Source: Catonia carolina
Taxonomy: Eukaryota; Arthropoda; Insecta; Hemiptera; Achilidae
Assembly: GCA_035578175.1 (NCBI GenBank)
Contig: JAQMRL010000003.1
Location: 96,207,969-96,271,968, forward strand
Reading direction: 5' to 3'
DNA length: 64,000 nt
Below are positions 1-12,539 of the stretch, piece by piece. Numbering within the stretch: the first letter of the stretch is position 1; every line of letters begins with the position of its first letter. A program made the translations under genes and the position numbers. The notes below the pieces were generated by a model that was not told the DNA's origin, did not search any database, and worked only from the letters and a program-made list of their open reading frames with translations.

Positions 1-303
1 AAGAAACGACGATTTCCACCCTTACGGGAACGAAACATTACGTCTTTGCAGACTAAACCTTCTGAAAATGAACGAACCACTGGGCCTACTAAAGGCCAGG
101 ATACCCACGCTCCTGTTCATGAGACTTATGCGGATGCACTCCGAGGTACAACTCGCCGACCAACAACTTTCGCAATGCAAGATGATCATATGAGATTTTT
201 TCAGAACTCTTTTGAGGAGTTGAGAAAAGTTATTGAGAAACAAGCAGAGCAAATGGCCACACTACTAAATCTTCTCACCAACATCGCTTCAAAATTAAAC
301 TAA
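1..303 (+). pseudogene. C-terminal part of Jockey ORF1 (gag-like protein)
   Basis: Open in frame 1 up to TAA at 301-303. The last residues form an amphipathic helix-like stretch (FEELRKVIEKQAEQMATLL). It aligns in position with the tail of ORF1 in the second element, which ends in MITIMSQLLQVLVSRND. The zinc-knuckle region expected upstream would lie outside the window. ORF2 follows in the same frame directly after the stop. The start cannot be seen, and the assignment rests on position before an endonuclease ORF and on this short similarity. Confidence 0.7.
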
Positions 304-2984
304 CTGCCGGATTTTACGTACAAAATCTCTCTATGGAACGCTAATGGTTTAGTTCAGCATTATCATGAATTCATCACTTTCATTAATTTAAATAAATTTG
401 ATATAGTTTTAATTTCAGAGACCCATTTTACAGACAAGAGTTTCTTTAGTTGTCCAAGCTATTCTTTGTATCACACAAATCACCCCGACGGAAGAGCAAA
501 TGGCGGAACAGCCGTAATTATAAGGAAAAATATTACTCATTATGCGCTTCAGAAGTCTGAAAGTGCTTCGTTGCAAGCTACTAGTGTTGCAGTGAAAGAC
601 GTGTACGGTTTTCTCACACTGTCAGCAGTGTATTGTCCTCCCAGGCATAGGATACCCGAAGCTGAATTCACAAATTCCTTTGGTTCTTTAGGGAATAGGT
701 TTATTGCCGGTGGCGACTTTAATGCCAAGCACCAACTGTGGGGATCCAGACTCGCTAATCCTAGAGGCCGATCACTTTATAACGTAGTACGACAAAATAA
801 CTTGAATACATAGTCAACAGGAGAACCTACATATTGGCCGTCTGATCCTAACCGGCGACCTGACCTCCTCGACTTTTTCATCACAAAAAATGTTCCTCAA
901 AATTCAGTGCAACTCGAAACTAGTCTTGAGTTATCATCAGATCATACACCTGCATAGCAGTAATTAATTCGAGGCTCATTGTTAAAGAACCACCTCCGAC
1001 GTTACATAACAAATATACTGACTGGCAATATTTCCGACTGCTAATAGAAAACAAAATTACATTAAATGTCTCGTTGGAAACGGTAAGTGAAATTGAAAAT
1101 GCGATTGAACATTTCAATGAAATAATACAAGAGTCAGCCTGGGAATCTACACCAGTTAAGGACAACCCTACGAGACGAGAAAATGTCCGGGAAAGAATTG
1201 CTGAAAAAAGACGACTGAGACGCATTTGGCATAACACTAAACATCCAGACGATAAAAGACGATTTAATAGAGCATCGAGAAGACTAAAAGAGTTGCTTTC
1301 CGAAATTAAGAACGCCTCCTTCCAAGAGAAACTATCCAATCTTTCTCCGTCCAGTGCATCTGATTACTCTCTCTGGAAGGCTACAAAATTTTTGAAACAA
1401 CAAAAGAAGATGGTTCCACCACTAAATACTGGAGACGGAAACTGGGCAAGAACTCCAGCAGAAAAGGCTGATTTATTTGCTAGGCATCTTGTGGAAGTCT
1501 TCAAGCCGAACGAACTTCATGATCAAAATCTTACTGACGAAATTACGGAATATTTAGAGGCGCCCTTCCAGATGTCTCCACCCATCAAACCATTCAGCCC
1601 TGCAGAAATTGGGAGGACTATCAAAAATAATCTTAACTGGAAGAAAGCACCAGGATACGACTTAATAACAGGCGAAATCTTGAAACAACTGCCTAAAAAA
1701 GCGCTCTTGTTACTTACAGCAATTTTTAATGCTATAACACGTATCGGATGCCTTCCTGCTCAATGGAAATATGCCCAGGTGGTTATGATCCTTAAACTAG
1801 GAAAGGATCCTTTACGACCGAGCTCCTATAGACCAATCTGCCTGCTTCCAATTACCTCTAAAGTATTTGAGAAAATGTTGTTAAATCGTTTAAAGCCTTT
1901 TATAGAAGAGTATAAACTGATTCCAGATCATCAATTTGGGTTTCGTGAACGACACTCGGCTGTATAACAAGTCCACAGACTAGTCAAACTTATTCAGAAG
2001 AGCTTAGAATTGAAGAAGTTTACTTCAGCTGTGTTCTTGGATATTCAGCAGGCGTTCGATAAAGTTTGGCATCTAGGTCTGTTATACAAAATTAAAATGA
2101 AATTAGAATATCCATACTTCTTGATTTTTAAAAACTATCTTTTAAATCATTTCTTCCGAGTTAAATATGACAATGTCTTTTCCAAATTCTACTTATTAAA
2201 TTCCGGCGTTCCTCAAGGCAGCATTCTGAGCCCATTCTTATATACGCTTTATACAGCCGACCTTCCAGAACATGAATCTGTAATGACGGCAACGTTCGCA
2301 GATGACACAGCGATTTTAGCGACGGACGCTTCTCCGACATGTGCCTCGGAGGAGTTACAAACCCATCTTGACAACATTCACGAATGGTGCAAGAAATGGA
2401 GAGTGAAGATTAATGAGGATAAGTCAACGCACGTAACATTTACATTAAAGAAACCAACATGTCCAGTGGTCAGCTTGAACGATACAGTAATCCCACAGAA
2501 GGATGAAGTTAAATATCTGGGTTTACATCTAGATCGAAGACTCACGTGGAGAAGTCATATATGGGCGAAACGAAAGCAACTTGGGCTGAAGTTACGTCAA
2601 TTATTCTGGCTCTTAGGCAGTAGGTCTCAACTCTCCCTTGAAAATAAAGTACTCGTATACAAAGTAATACTCAAACCAATTTGGACGTATGGGTTAGAGC
2701 TATGGGGTACAGCTAGTTCATCAAATATAGAAATACTGCAGCGCTTTCAATCAAAATGCCTGAGACTGATCACTGCAGCCCCATGGTACGTAACAAATGA
2801 AATACTACACAATGACCTAAACCTGCTCTTCATAAAAGAAGAAATTAAACAACATAGTGAAAAACATTTGCAAAAACTAGAAGACCATCAGAATCAATTA
2901 GCGATTAGCCTCCTTGACAACAGCGAAGATACTTACAGACTGAAACGCTTTAAACCACTGGACTTACCTCTACGATTTTGTTAG
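304..2984 (+). pseudogene. Jockey ORF2: endonuclease-reverse transcriptase, three breaks
   Basis: The endonuclease half shows WNANGL (near 340), SETHF (near 415), YCPP, GGDFNAKH (near 715), DLLDFF and SSDHTP, i.e. the catalytic E, D/N, D and SDH motifs of the APE-like family. The reverse transcriptase half shows FLDIQQAFDKVWH (motif A), GVPQGSILSP (motif B) and FADDTAIL (motif C, catalytic DD), then YLGLHLDRRLTW and a Jockey-type C-terminus ending at the stop 2982-2984. Nicking and target-primed reverse transcription are the known roles of this protein. Breaks: TAG 811-813, a frame change around 955-972 and TAA 1965-1967. There is no ATG near 304; the ORF probably started by re-initiation after ORF1. 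Confidence 0.9.
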
Positions 2985-3365
2985 TCATTTAAATTTTTTT
3001 CATCTTTTCTACTTCAACTCCTTATCACCATCATCTCATAATTGGCGTCGTTTTTCATCTCTACCATCGTCATTGTCATCTCCAACTTCAACACTTTGTG
3101 TTTCGGGATGTTGATTCACGGTTCATCAAGTTTGATTTTGTATAGATATATTTTTTGTTTCTTCACAGTTTGGTCTTTCTCAAACACACTACTGAGTGTC
3201 GTTTGTGTTTTTAATTTTAAGGACATTGCTCAGATTTTCTCATATTTGCTTAAAGTTATTGTATTTATTAACTGATTGCAAAAGTAAAACTATACTGTTA
3301 AAAAAAAATGTCTAATATTTGCGTTTTTTGAGTTTTCTTAATATTAACGTCTTTGAAGTAAAAAA

Positions 3366-3640
3366 AGTGTTCCACTCTCCAAAATCTACCGTCCATTGCA
3401 GTTTTGACGTTAATCGTTTTTTTCCGATAATTTCTCCAAAATACTTGCATTTATATACAAATGTAATTTTGTCGTATTTTGTTTGAAGTAATTGTGGAGT
3501 TGTCTTTTCAGAAGAATTAATTTCAATTCTCTGGAAGGGGATTTTTAAACCAACCTTTTCTGTAGTTTCCTGTAGTTAATCTATTTGTGAGTTGGCTTCT
3601 TCCGCATTTGAAAACAAAACGGAATGATCCGCAAAATCAA
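3366..3640 (-). pseudogene. Fragment of a different non-LTR reverse transcriptase
   Basis: The minus strand reads FADHSVLFSNAEEANSQID, a stop, then a stretch with KVGLKIPFQ and YKCKYFGEIIGK. This matches the RT motif C region and the following palm motif (normally FADD and KYLGE). The second catalytic Asp is replaced by His and there is an in-frame stop, so it is a dead relic. It is of the same type as the fragment at 9318-10260 and distinct from the Jockey elements. No ends or duplications are visible. The clade is not assigned. Confidence 0.7.
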
Positions 3641-4666
3641 AAAATTAAATAAATAGGGTATCTCTAATAGGGTTCTCTGTTCCTTTTTGGGTTATTTTTG
3701 TTTTGTGGTTTTTCTAAAATTTCCTCGTGACTATCCAAAAATAACGTCAGTTTGAATACCAAGACCTTAGACCAAGGTGCATTCGTTAGTCTACTTGGGA
3801 GATGATGTATCTTACTTGCAATCACGAGATGCAAAATTGGAAAATTTTAAAAATCCTAATATAAATTATATTTTGAGGAAATCGCTTTAATTGAAAGTGA
3901 AATAAAAAATGTTAAAAACATTAAATTCAAAAAAATATTGAAAATGCAAAAAGATTAAGAAAATACTTAATCGAATATTATTTGTTGTAAGATGATCATT
4001 ACGTTAATAATTTATTAAAAATTAGAATATAAATGTAAGGAATTTATTTGGGTAAATGAATTAAGTATTTTCTGACATATCAATTATAAATAACGTTTAT
4101 TAAAAGGGAATGTTGTAAATGCGACAAAATCTATTGCAACGCAACGAATTTTCAGCTTTTCAAATTATCATTTTCTGTGTTAGCTTAGTGAATAATCCGT
4201 TGTTCATTAATTACAGTAAAAGCAATGATTAAAAACCATTGCAAATGTAATTAAACTATGTTAATAGAAAATCAATTACACAATAATGGAAAACATTTAA
4301 TGCAGTGTACAAAATATACATTATCTGTTGTAGGGTACGAGATTTAAGCTTCATAACCGACAACAAATTATCAAACGTTTACCCACATTATATGATAGTT
4401 TCAGTAAAAGGTATAGCAACCATCGAGTTAAATTTAATGTCGGTTTACTGTATACTAGCATCACCCCATTCTCTGTGCTTCACGCCAAATTAAACTTAAA
4501 GCATTTACCTTTTCATTAATTTCAAATAAAAATAATGTTATTTTATTTAAAACGATAAAGCTATTTATAAAATAATTTTTTAAATTTTGAATTGTTGTAA
4601 CATGAATTATTAAGATACAAATTTTTAAGAGCTCTTTGCTTTGTCAGTGGGGAGACCGTACCATAC
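3641..4666. other. AT-rich DNA, no gene seen
   Basis: Very AT-rich; only short chance ORFs with no family resemblance. No terminal repeats or RNA gene noticed. Confidence 0.6.
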
Positions 4667-4842
4667 TTTTTTTTTTTGTTAAACCTCCAACTATTCTGCA
4701 ATTACTGCTAATGCAGACGGTGAATGATAAAATGATTTTTTGTAACGTATGAAAATATGCCGTGCCAGAATGGGATTCGAACCCAAGACTGCATGATAAG
4801 AGGATCACTAGCACGTTACCAACTACGCCAATGTGGCTGGCA
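4667..4842 (-). repeat. tRNA-derived SINE, full-length-like
   Basis: Read on the minus strand it starts with a tRNA-like head containing an A-box-like TGGCGTAGTTGG and a perfect pol III B box GGTTCGAATCC. A tail domain follows (CCGTCTGCATTAGCAGTAAT) and then an A-rich end. ACCGTACC occurs close to both ends, as expected of a target-site duplication. The same head and tail occur at 58048-58232, and the tail alone at 24705-24775. Confidence 0.85.
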
Positions 4843-5902
4843 TACCGTACCGTTAAGTTCGGTTATTTAGTGCTGCAATCAGAATAATCTTTATCTTGAA
4901 TGTTCTGTCAATGAGAAAGAAGAACAAATATTGTAAAAGAATAGTTAATTAAATATTTTGGCGAGCATAATGTATGACATAATATTAAAAGCAATTCTCA
5001 ATTTTTCAAAATTTAAAATCACTATTTGTTATTAACAATATTAATTAACAATTTTATTTGTAAATAAAATTATTTTTTAAAATTTTTATAAACATACCGC
5101 TGCACACTGATGGGAAGAAATATGACCTGATAATAATTAAATACTTTAGGCCTATGCAACATAAACTATGTTATGTTTTTATAATATAACCACAATCTAA
5201 CACCTGTTTGTACAAATCTAATAAAACGTAATTATTAGCTACAAATTCGTAAATCTTTTAAGAAAATTAAGTGAAGATTAGGAAGTCAGAAATGCATTTA
5301 ATGAAAAATTTTCCTGTAGCATTTGCCTTGCGATTCGTAGCGTTGAAAAATAAAACTGAGACTCTTAATTTAGTTACGATTGTATAATATGTAGGAATAA
5401 ATTGATGATACAGTGAATAACTATATGCAATTACTACTGTAGCTACTAATAGAGTTTTTACATAAAAAATTACAAATAGAATAAATATAATAATTTATTA
5501 ATAGATATGTGTTTTGTGTAGTGTCTTAAAAATGTATTCTTCAAGCAATGTAATGTTTCCAATTCTCTGGTGTAACGTTAAGTTGTGGGAATGGAGTTAC
5601 AAATATCGTATGCAGAAGAACTTATTTAAAAATTGTACAGTAAACAGAATTGGAATAGATAGATAATATTTACTAGTGTACTATAACGAAATAACTCACC
5701 TAGTAGCAAATATCAACAAAATCCTATCTACATACAAGTATTCTAAAGATCTCCAGTTGGGTCATAAATATAATTATGTACTTTTTTATTTTTTTATAAT
5801 CTTTCTCTAACAGGTAATAAAACTGTTATTGGATACTGATTAATAGTTATACTAGTAATAATATTAAAATTAAAATAGTTATTATAGTAATATTATTTTA
5901 GC
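4843..5902. other. AT-rich DNA, no gene seen
   Basis: No ORF with family resemblance, no obvious repeat ends. Extremely AT-rich. Confidence 0.6.
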
Positions 5903-5930
5903 AATAATAAATAAATAAATAAATAAATAA
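5903..5930. repeat. (ATAA)n microsatellite
   Basis: About six tandem copies of a 4-base AT-only unit. Confidence 0.85.
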
Positions 5931-5935
5931 AAATG

Positions 5936-6115
5936 AAGTGAAGTGTCATTTTCAATGTGGAAAATAGATGCTTTTCAGACAGCCTAGACTGCTGATATGC
6001 AGTCTTTTCCACTCAGTGAGGAAGGCAATGCTAAACCGCCACCCTCCTCGCTTTATTTAGTAAAGTCTCTAGAGCTTCAAACCACCCTTTCGGCTGATGA
6101 CCTAAACAACAACAT
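5936..6115 (+). repeat. Repeat family P, 3' half (copy 1)
   Basis: Shares GAAGTGAAGTGTCATTT-like sequence, CACTCAGTGAGGAAGGCAAT and the end GGCTGATGACCTAAACAAC with five other plus-strand copies at 13985, 21256, 26665, 33032 and 51526. Only the 3' ~180 bp is present. The function of the family is unknown. Confidence 0.8.
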
Positions 6116-7080
6116 CAAATCACAGGAATTAGTTTCATCAATGGGTTTTGATTACAAGAAACTGAATCTAGTACATTTTTAGGGTTTCTTTTTTACATTT
6201 AAATGTATGAATGTAAGACAACCAGTAGCTATTTTTGGTTAATACTCATATATTATCATATAAAAGGTTTTTTCTTGGAATTTTATTCTTCAAATATTCC
6301 GAGTACACTGCATATACTATAAAATTATTTTCCTGAGGTTTTTATTCTAAAAATATTTCTAAAATTCTGTTTACAGTAAAGATTGAAATGAAATTCGGGT
6401 TCATTCACATTAAAGCTTGGTAGCACTTTCAAATGTATACATACACAGCCCTATTACAAGAGGTACAATGAACGGAGTTAGTGAACGTCTTTCAATGCAA
6501 AGAAAGCGCTTGAGATATCTAATAATATTTAGGCCGCACGTAAAGAAGAAAAATGGAGGTTAAACTTCGAAATTTAAAACCATAAAGTAAGGAAAATAAT
6601 CTTACGAACTCATATTTCTCTTATTAAATTAGACCTACCAATAACTTTCTACAGAAATACAGACTGTATTACTTCGTTTAAATAAATACGAGTTTTTATT
6701 GAAAGATTTTACATAAATATTACTTAATTTAAAGAATTGGAAATTACATTCCATTCAGTTATAAATACTACAACGTTACGAAAAATTAATTTATAAATGA
6801 AATACTTTATTTATTTTTTTTTTTTTTTGTTTCTATTACATCCATCCAGTAGCAAGAATAACTTATTAAGTAAACAATAAATAGCAATATTTCTCTTAGT
6901 TGATAACAATTGACCTAAAAAATTACTCTATGCTTAACCTAATTGAAATTAACACTGTTCTAATACGTTATGGAGTGTAATATTAAAATATGTATTAAAT
7001 AATAAAAATATTTGTATAAATATTACTAGTTATTAATAACGTGTTGTCACAAAAATGCTATTAACCATAGAATTGCTGTT
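6116..7080. other. AT-rich DNA, no gene seen
   Basis: Contains a poly-T run near 6817-6828 but no recognisable element head beside it. No gene visible. Confidence 0.55.
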
Positions 7081-7260
7081 TAACAGCTGGTTTCGAAAAC
7101 GAAGTTTTCGTGGTTCGTATCCTAGAACAGTAGTACTACGTTTAGCGCTTGAGATGCATTCCGCGGCCATCGGGCGCTAAATGAAACAGCAGTGTACGGG
7201 GTCGAGCGATTACGTAATCACATCGGGTTCAGTACAACGCTCGTACTGCAAAAAACATAC
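7081..7260. repeat. GC-richer island with several palindromes, possible SINE-like unit
   Basis: Inside very AT-rich DNA this segment has a perfect 7-bp stem with GAA loop (7094-7110), a perfect 12-bp palindrome GATTACGTAATC (7208-7219), and a B-box-like GGTTCGTATCC. It may be an old tRNA-derived repeat, but no second copy is visible here. Confidence 0.35.
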
Positions 7261-8488
7261 ATAAAAAATTTTCTACTATAATACTTTTGTTTGCTGATAG
7301 ATTTTTTGTTTTATTTTGTGGTATTTTTTTTTGGTTTATATACTTTTTTATTTATGGGGTTCAAATATTTATTTATAAGCAGTACAGTATAATATAAACA
7401 ACAAATTAAATACAGCGTGTCAAATTATACATTGAAAATACAAGACACAGTACATTAAATTTAATTGTTACAACTTCGCGCATATTTACTACAAATCGGT
7501 TGATATGTATTTACAATTCTGTTCTGAAAACAAATGAACCATGGCCACAAAAGGTGAGTATAACGTGATTACATAAGTGTTGTTATAATTAGGCCTACTT
7601 TACCTTAATAATTTTATCTTACACAAAATTGTAAAAAACATTTAATTTATAAAATTATTCTACATTTGGAGATGATTAGTCATTTGAACACTACATTACA
7701 TAAATGACTAAATCAGTAGAATTAGTGCGATGTAAACATGGGTTTCTACATAAAACATTTATAGTTCACCATTTAGTGGCAGATATAAATAAATACTTAG
7801 GTATGTAGTCTAGTTTGATAATTATGGGAATGAAGCACAGAAATATTATCAGTGCCACACTTCTGAGTTTTTGTAATGCGTTTAATTACGTCGATCACTT
7901 AAATGACTACTAAAATCGAACTCTGATACACACCAGACCAACATCAAAATCAGTTTATCTAAATTTGAAAGAAAACGTAAAGTAAACATTCTCTAAGCAA
8001 GACAAATATATTTCAGGTCTCAGTTTAAAATCTTTTCCATGATTCTCTGGAGTAGCAAAAACGATTTTAAGCTCTCTATTTTGACGTGTTACTTACCTCA
8101 AGGGAAAAAGCTTAAAAAACGGAGAATTCCTCCGAAATCTTCTAACATTAAGCCCACCCACACAAATACTCTGTTATCTGTAAAAGCCTTCTGTTTTCTT
8201 GTCTTATTTAGATCAATGTACATTACCTTGAAATTACTGTTGTGCAATCTTAACTTGTGAATTTTTTGAAAAGTTTTAGTGTAATTTCTTTATTCGTTAA
8301 TAATAATATTAATCAACATAATTAAAAAATAAATTTATTTATTAACGTAACAATAATCGTTTTTAATTTAAATTTATTTAAATTCGATTGTTTAATAAAT
8401 GTGTAGTTAATTACACGAGGTTAAATTTGGAAAGTTTCAAAAGCATTTATCAACAACGATGAACGAACTAGAACTAGATTCAAAGACA
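7261..8488. other. AT-rich DNA, no supported gene
   Basis: One ATG in good context followed by a splice-donor-like GTGAGT (7541-7558) is described under findings. Nothing else supports a gene. Confidence 0.5.
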
Positions 8489-8640
8489 TGCGACCTTCTA
8501 CTTAGCTGCTGTCGGCTTCTACCCGAAGTCCTGGGTTTGATTCCCGGTCAGGTCTAGCAGTTTTATCTCACTCATTTTCATCTATCAACATCGTCTGTAT
8601 TAGCAGTAATTGCACAAAAGTCGGACGTAAAACAAAAAAG
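8489..8640 (+). repeat. tRNA-derived SINE (diverged head, same tail)
   Basis: B-box-like GGGTTTGATTCCC near 8533, followed by the tail domain GTCTGTATTAGCAGTAATTG and a short A-rich end (AAAACAAAAAAG). It shares the tail with the SINEs at 4667, 24705 and 58048, but the head has diverged or is from a different tRNA. Confidence 0.75.
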
Positions 8641-9317
8641 CTGTCGTTGCCACACTTATAACAGCAGTGTTTACTACTATTGCTTTGTGGGTATTAAACA
8701 ATAAAAATATTACCTCACTCATATTGGTTTTTTTTTCTTTGTGTTACAGCACTTAATTATAAATTTTTGAGTATTGATTTACTAGTTGTGTTTCCTAACG
8801 GTGTAACTGATAAATGGTGTGATTGACATGTGAGTATAAATGGTTATTGTGGTATGTAAACATCCAGTTTGTTTCTGTTATACTGTAATATTGTTTGTTT
8901 TAATTTTTCATTCATTTTGAGAAGCTGTTATTTATTATTAATATAAATACTTTTCGAATAAATGGTTAACCTAACGTATCATGTTATGTTTAATGGCTGT
9001 CAAGTATTATCTTTACTGATTTACTTTAATTTTGCCGAACGTAAATAAAAATTACAAGAGCGATAGCTAACAAAAGGTGATAGTAGTATTACTTCCGAGG
9101 AAAAGTATCAACGAACGGACTTTTTTTTAATTTGACTTCTTGTAAACATGATTGATAAATTAGTATAGCGGCAATGAAGGTCAATAAAATTCAGCCGTAA
9201 ACGCTTGTAACTAATGTAATAAATAAAATCAAGCCAATAAATCACAAATCAATAATTTAATAAATAATAAGAAGCCACAAAAGAATCACAAAAGCCACAA
9301 GAATCATAATAGATTGT
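8641..9317. other. AT-rich DNA, no gene seen
   Basis: No family-like ORF, RNA gene or repeat boundary seen. Confidence 0.55.
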
Positions 9318-10260
9318 TTAGCCTTTGCTCGTGATATGGCATTATCCACAGATACGATAGAACATGCACAAGAATAAATAACAGAACTCAAAAAACAAGC
9401 AGCTAAAGTTGGTCTGCAGATTTCTTTTGAAAAAAATCAGTATATGATAAACATCAAGAATGCCCCATCACATCTTAAAATAAACACAAAATCAATAGCC
9501 AAAACCGACAGTTTTAAATACTTAGGAGAGTGGATAACACAAAACAATTAATAGTGAAAAAGTAGCACTGGAAAACAAATTACTCATTAAAGGAAAAGTT
9601 ACAGTATTACGAAAAACATCTACAATAAGAAATTTCTATCCTGGAACACCAAATTAAGACACTACCAAACAGAACATGGAAAAAATAGAAAAAGTGGAGA
9701 GAAGAATTGTGAGGAAAGTATTATGTCCTAAAATCAACACAGAATCAGAGTAGGCTATAAACAAAAAATATCAAACAATAAGCTTTATTGTGAAATAGAA
9801 AAATAACAGACATAATCAAAAAGAGAAGATTATAGTTTTACGAACACATTACAAAATGGAAAACAGCAGACTAACAATGCAGATTTTTAACCTGCTTAAC
9901 AATCATAACAAGAAAACATGGTTTAAAGAAATAGACAAAGACCTTGTACACAACTCAATAGACTCAAAAACCATAAAAGATAGTGCAACATTTAGAGAAA
10001 TAATACAGATATTGGAGTTTCAAGAGAGGAAGGAACTCACTTGCAGAAGAGAGAGAAAGTGGTCTCAAGAGAACAAAGAGCACTACACGAGAAAAATGAA
10101 AGAGGCAAGAGCTAGGAAGTTGATTAAGCGCGCCATCAAAAATAGGCTATTCCAAAACAGTCACAAATCCAACATCCCAGCATTTCTAGGAAGTTCCAAT
10201 TACTGTGATTTCGACAATAATACAAAATCCACAATACTATACGAGTATTATCGTGCTATA
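9318..10260 (+). pseudogene. C-terminal third of a non-LTR reverse transcriptase, decayed
   Basis: Begins with FARDMALSTDTIEHAQE (motif C, normally FADD, with the first catalytic Asp now Arg). It continues with KKQAAKVGLQISFEKNQYM, then FKYLGEWITQNN, and after several stops an open stretch from 9856 with RKWSQENKEHYTRKMKEAR, a basic tail common in one group of insect LINEs. Frameshifts and stops between 9550 and 9850 show decay. The 3' end runs into the TIR repeat at 10278. The clade is uncertain and it is not Jockey. Confidence 0.75.
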
Positions 10261-10277
10261 AATTTATCAAATGGAAA

Positions 10278-10409
10278 AGAAAAAAGTCTTGCCTATAAGA
10301 ATATAGGAAGGAAAGTATTGTTTTCATGTCAATTTTCGAAATCGAGTTTCCACCGGATCTACACGTTTTCAGATACCCTGAACCCCAAAAACATGTTTTT
10401 AGCGATTGG

Positions 10410-10479
<70 letters not shown>

Positions 10480-10657
10480 CGTGTGTGTGTGTGTGAGTGT
10501 GTGTGTGCGCGCGCGCGTGTGTTTGTGTGTGTGTGTGTGGGTGTGAGAGTGTGTGCGTGTGTGTGCGTGTGTGTGTGTGTGTGTGTATGTATGTGTGTGT
10601 GTGTGTGTGTGTGTGGGTGTGAGCGTGTGTGTGTGTGTTTGTGTGTGTGCGTGTGTG

Positions 10658-10692
<35 letters not shown>

Positions 10693-11420
10693 GTGAACAG
10701 AATATCTCAAGAACGAAACATTGTACGAACTTTAAACTTAAGTTAGATACCTCTAGAAGACGCGACACGAACATTTTCATCAATATCGATCAACCGGAAG
10801 TAGTAGTTTATTCGTGTCATTTTTCACTTTTTTGCCAGTTTCTCAAAAACGGGTCCTACTATTTTTTATAAAATCGCCTCACTAACTATATTTTTTATGC
10901 TGAAATTCTTGGTGAGGCTGTTTTCTCGTAAAAATGTTTTTTTTTTTTTAAGATTGCGACTTTATTATGCATTTTAGCGCAAAAATTTATCTAGTAAAAG
11001 TTGTAGAGATTTTAAAATTTTACAACTTTTATTCCAAACATGTTTTTGTACAATGCTTAGTTTAGCAATATTTTGCGATTTTCTGTTTTTTCCTCATGAA
11101 AACGTGTGAAAAATCGATTTATTTTTAGATTTCAGCCTTAGTATGCATTTTGCAACAAAAGTGCGCAATCAAGTTTATAGGAAATTAAGAGATCTACAAC
11201 TTTTATTTGGAGCATTTTTCTCTACAGAACCTAGTTTAGCGTAAAAGACTGATTTTCCATATTTTTAAGCCAAACTGAGGTTGATTTTCATTTTGTGTTT
11301 TTCACTCATGATTAAAATAAGGTTATGTTTTTTGTGGTTAGGTTTTTGTCTATTTCTAATGTTTTATTACTAATGTCAGGTTCATTGTTAATTATTATTT
11401 GCATTGGCAAGAGGAATTTG
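10278..11420 (+). repeat. TIR repeat family T, copy A (with long TG tract)
   Basis: Starts with a degraded form of ACTTTCTCTTGCC and CTATAAGAATATAGGAAGG, contains AAAAACATGTTTTTAGCGATTGG, then the TG tract, GAACAGAATATCTCAAGAACG and TTGGTGAGGCTG, and ends in GCATTGGCAAGAG. Other copies lie at 17474, 30393, 31523, 36855, 49668 and 60773. The ends are inverted repeats (ACTTTCTCTTGCC / GGCAAGAGAAAGT), suggesting a non-autonomous DNA transposon. No transposase is encoded. Confidence 0.85.
10410..10695. repeat. Long interrupted (TG)n microsatellite
   Basis: About 285 bp of TG with scattered TA, CG and TTG interruptions, at a fixed site inside the T-family repeat, directly after GCGATTGG. Shadow reading frames of Cys-Val or Thr-His repeats here are not genes. 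Confidence 0.95.
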
Positions 11421-12539
11421 GCAGATTATTTAGCTACGTTTACTTTATTTTTAAACAAATCGTAACACACTTATGTTGGTTTTCTTTTAAAACAAAATGA
11501 ATTCCATTTTAGAAGATTTTTGTAGAAAAATTGCACCAACAAAGAATAAATCAATTTAATCTTGTTAAACATTTTATCAAATAGTTAATAAAATAACTGG
11601 TTTAGATAAATACAGTCTTTATTGATACTATACTTCATGTTAATTTTTTTTTTCAAAAAATTGTAAACTGAATGAAATTTATTACTAAACGATGCGATGG
11701 AGAAAAATGTGAAAAAATTTTATCAAGTTTAAATATTAAATTGAAATTTTAGGACAACAAACCATTATAATATTTTACATGACTTTTTTAATAATGTTAT
11801 TCACTTAGTTTTGTGAAACCTAATTCCTGGTAAAGAATATTTTTTTCTATTTGGTATCACTTTAATTCTAAGTTTGACTCTTTTCCTTGTACGGAAAAGA
11901 CTGTCAAAGAGTTTGGGCATGGGTAACATTATTGAAAAAGTGAGGAAACTTCCCTTACCTGGTGTTTGTTCCGCACTCGGACATCGTTATATGGCTTTTT
12001 GTGTCCCACATTCATCGCCAGGTGTCAATTGACTACTTAACCCCAAAAGACATTTACAAAAAGCTTGCTATATTCTTTTTCCTCTGCCTTGATATAAAAT
12101 CCCATGTCTTTTAACAAAGAGAAATAATATTACAAGCTCTCGTTCTCTTTGTTACAAAGCTCATCAGAAATAATATGAAATAACATCAATTCGTTTTTTC
12201 TTGTGCCTATTTCTTAATTTTGTAAGTTCGTATAACTTAAATATTATGTAATTTTTAAAAGTTAAATTAAAATTTTTATTCACAACTTATACAACTTACA
12301 ACTAGTGAGTATAACGAAAACATAAAACTATGACTTGATTAAAGGTTTCAAGGAAAATACGAATTAGGACTTCAGTAGAACTTCAACGAAATTGTTTTAG
12401 ATAAAATACTAGAGTAAATTAATTAATAAATTATTTTAAATTGTTTTATTAGTTTATTTTAAGTTGCATCGTTAGTTAGGTCATTATAGATTACACTAGG
12501 TTAATGAATGACAACGGTTGGTTTAAAATGGTAATAATT
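11421..12539. other. AT-rich DNA, no gene seen
   Basis: No ORF with family resemblance. A slightly GC-richer patch near 11920-12060 is unexplained. Confidence 0.5.

Larger units (their letters stand above)
1..3308 (+). mobile_element. Jockey-like non-LTR retrotransposon copy 1 (5' end outside window, decayed)
   Basis: The element carries the end of ORF1, then ORF2 with apurinic-type endonuclease followed by reverse transcriptase, a short 3' UTR and an A-rich tail (run of A at about 3300-3308). This order (gag-like ORF1, EN-RT ORF2, poly-A, no LTRs) is that of the Jockey clade. The reading frame is broken by stops at 811-813 and 1965-1967 and by a shift between about 955 and 972, so the copy is dead. 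The 5' part lies before base 1. It differs clearly in protein sequence from the second Jockey element at 52949-57577, so at least two Jockey families are present. Confidence 0.9.

Noticed and set aside
3042..3275. 77-codon hydrophobic plus-strand ORF
   Set aside because: Lies in the 3' UTR of Jockey copy 1; T-rich composition makes it hydrophobic by chance.
4740..4842. Functional tRNA gene on the minus strand
   Set aside because: It has a good B box but is followed by the SINE tail and A-rich end, and the same head recurs at 58150-58232. It is a SINE head.
10256..10783. Long ORFs of Thr-His or Cys-Val repeats on both strands
   Set aside because: They are reading frames through the TG microsatellite, not genes. 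The same applies to 60817-61124 and 24316-24637.
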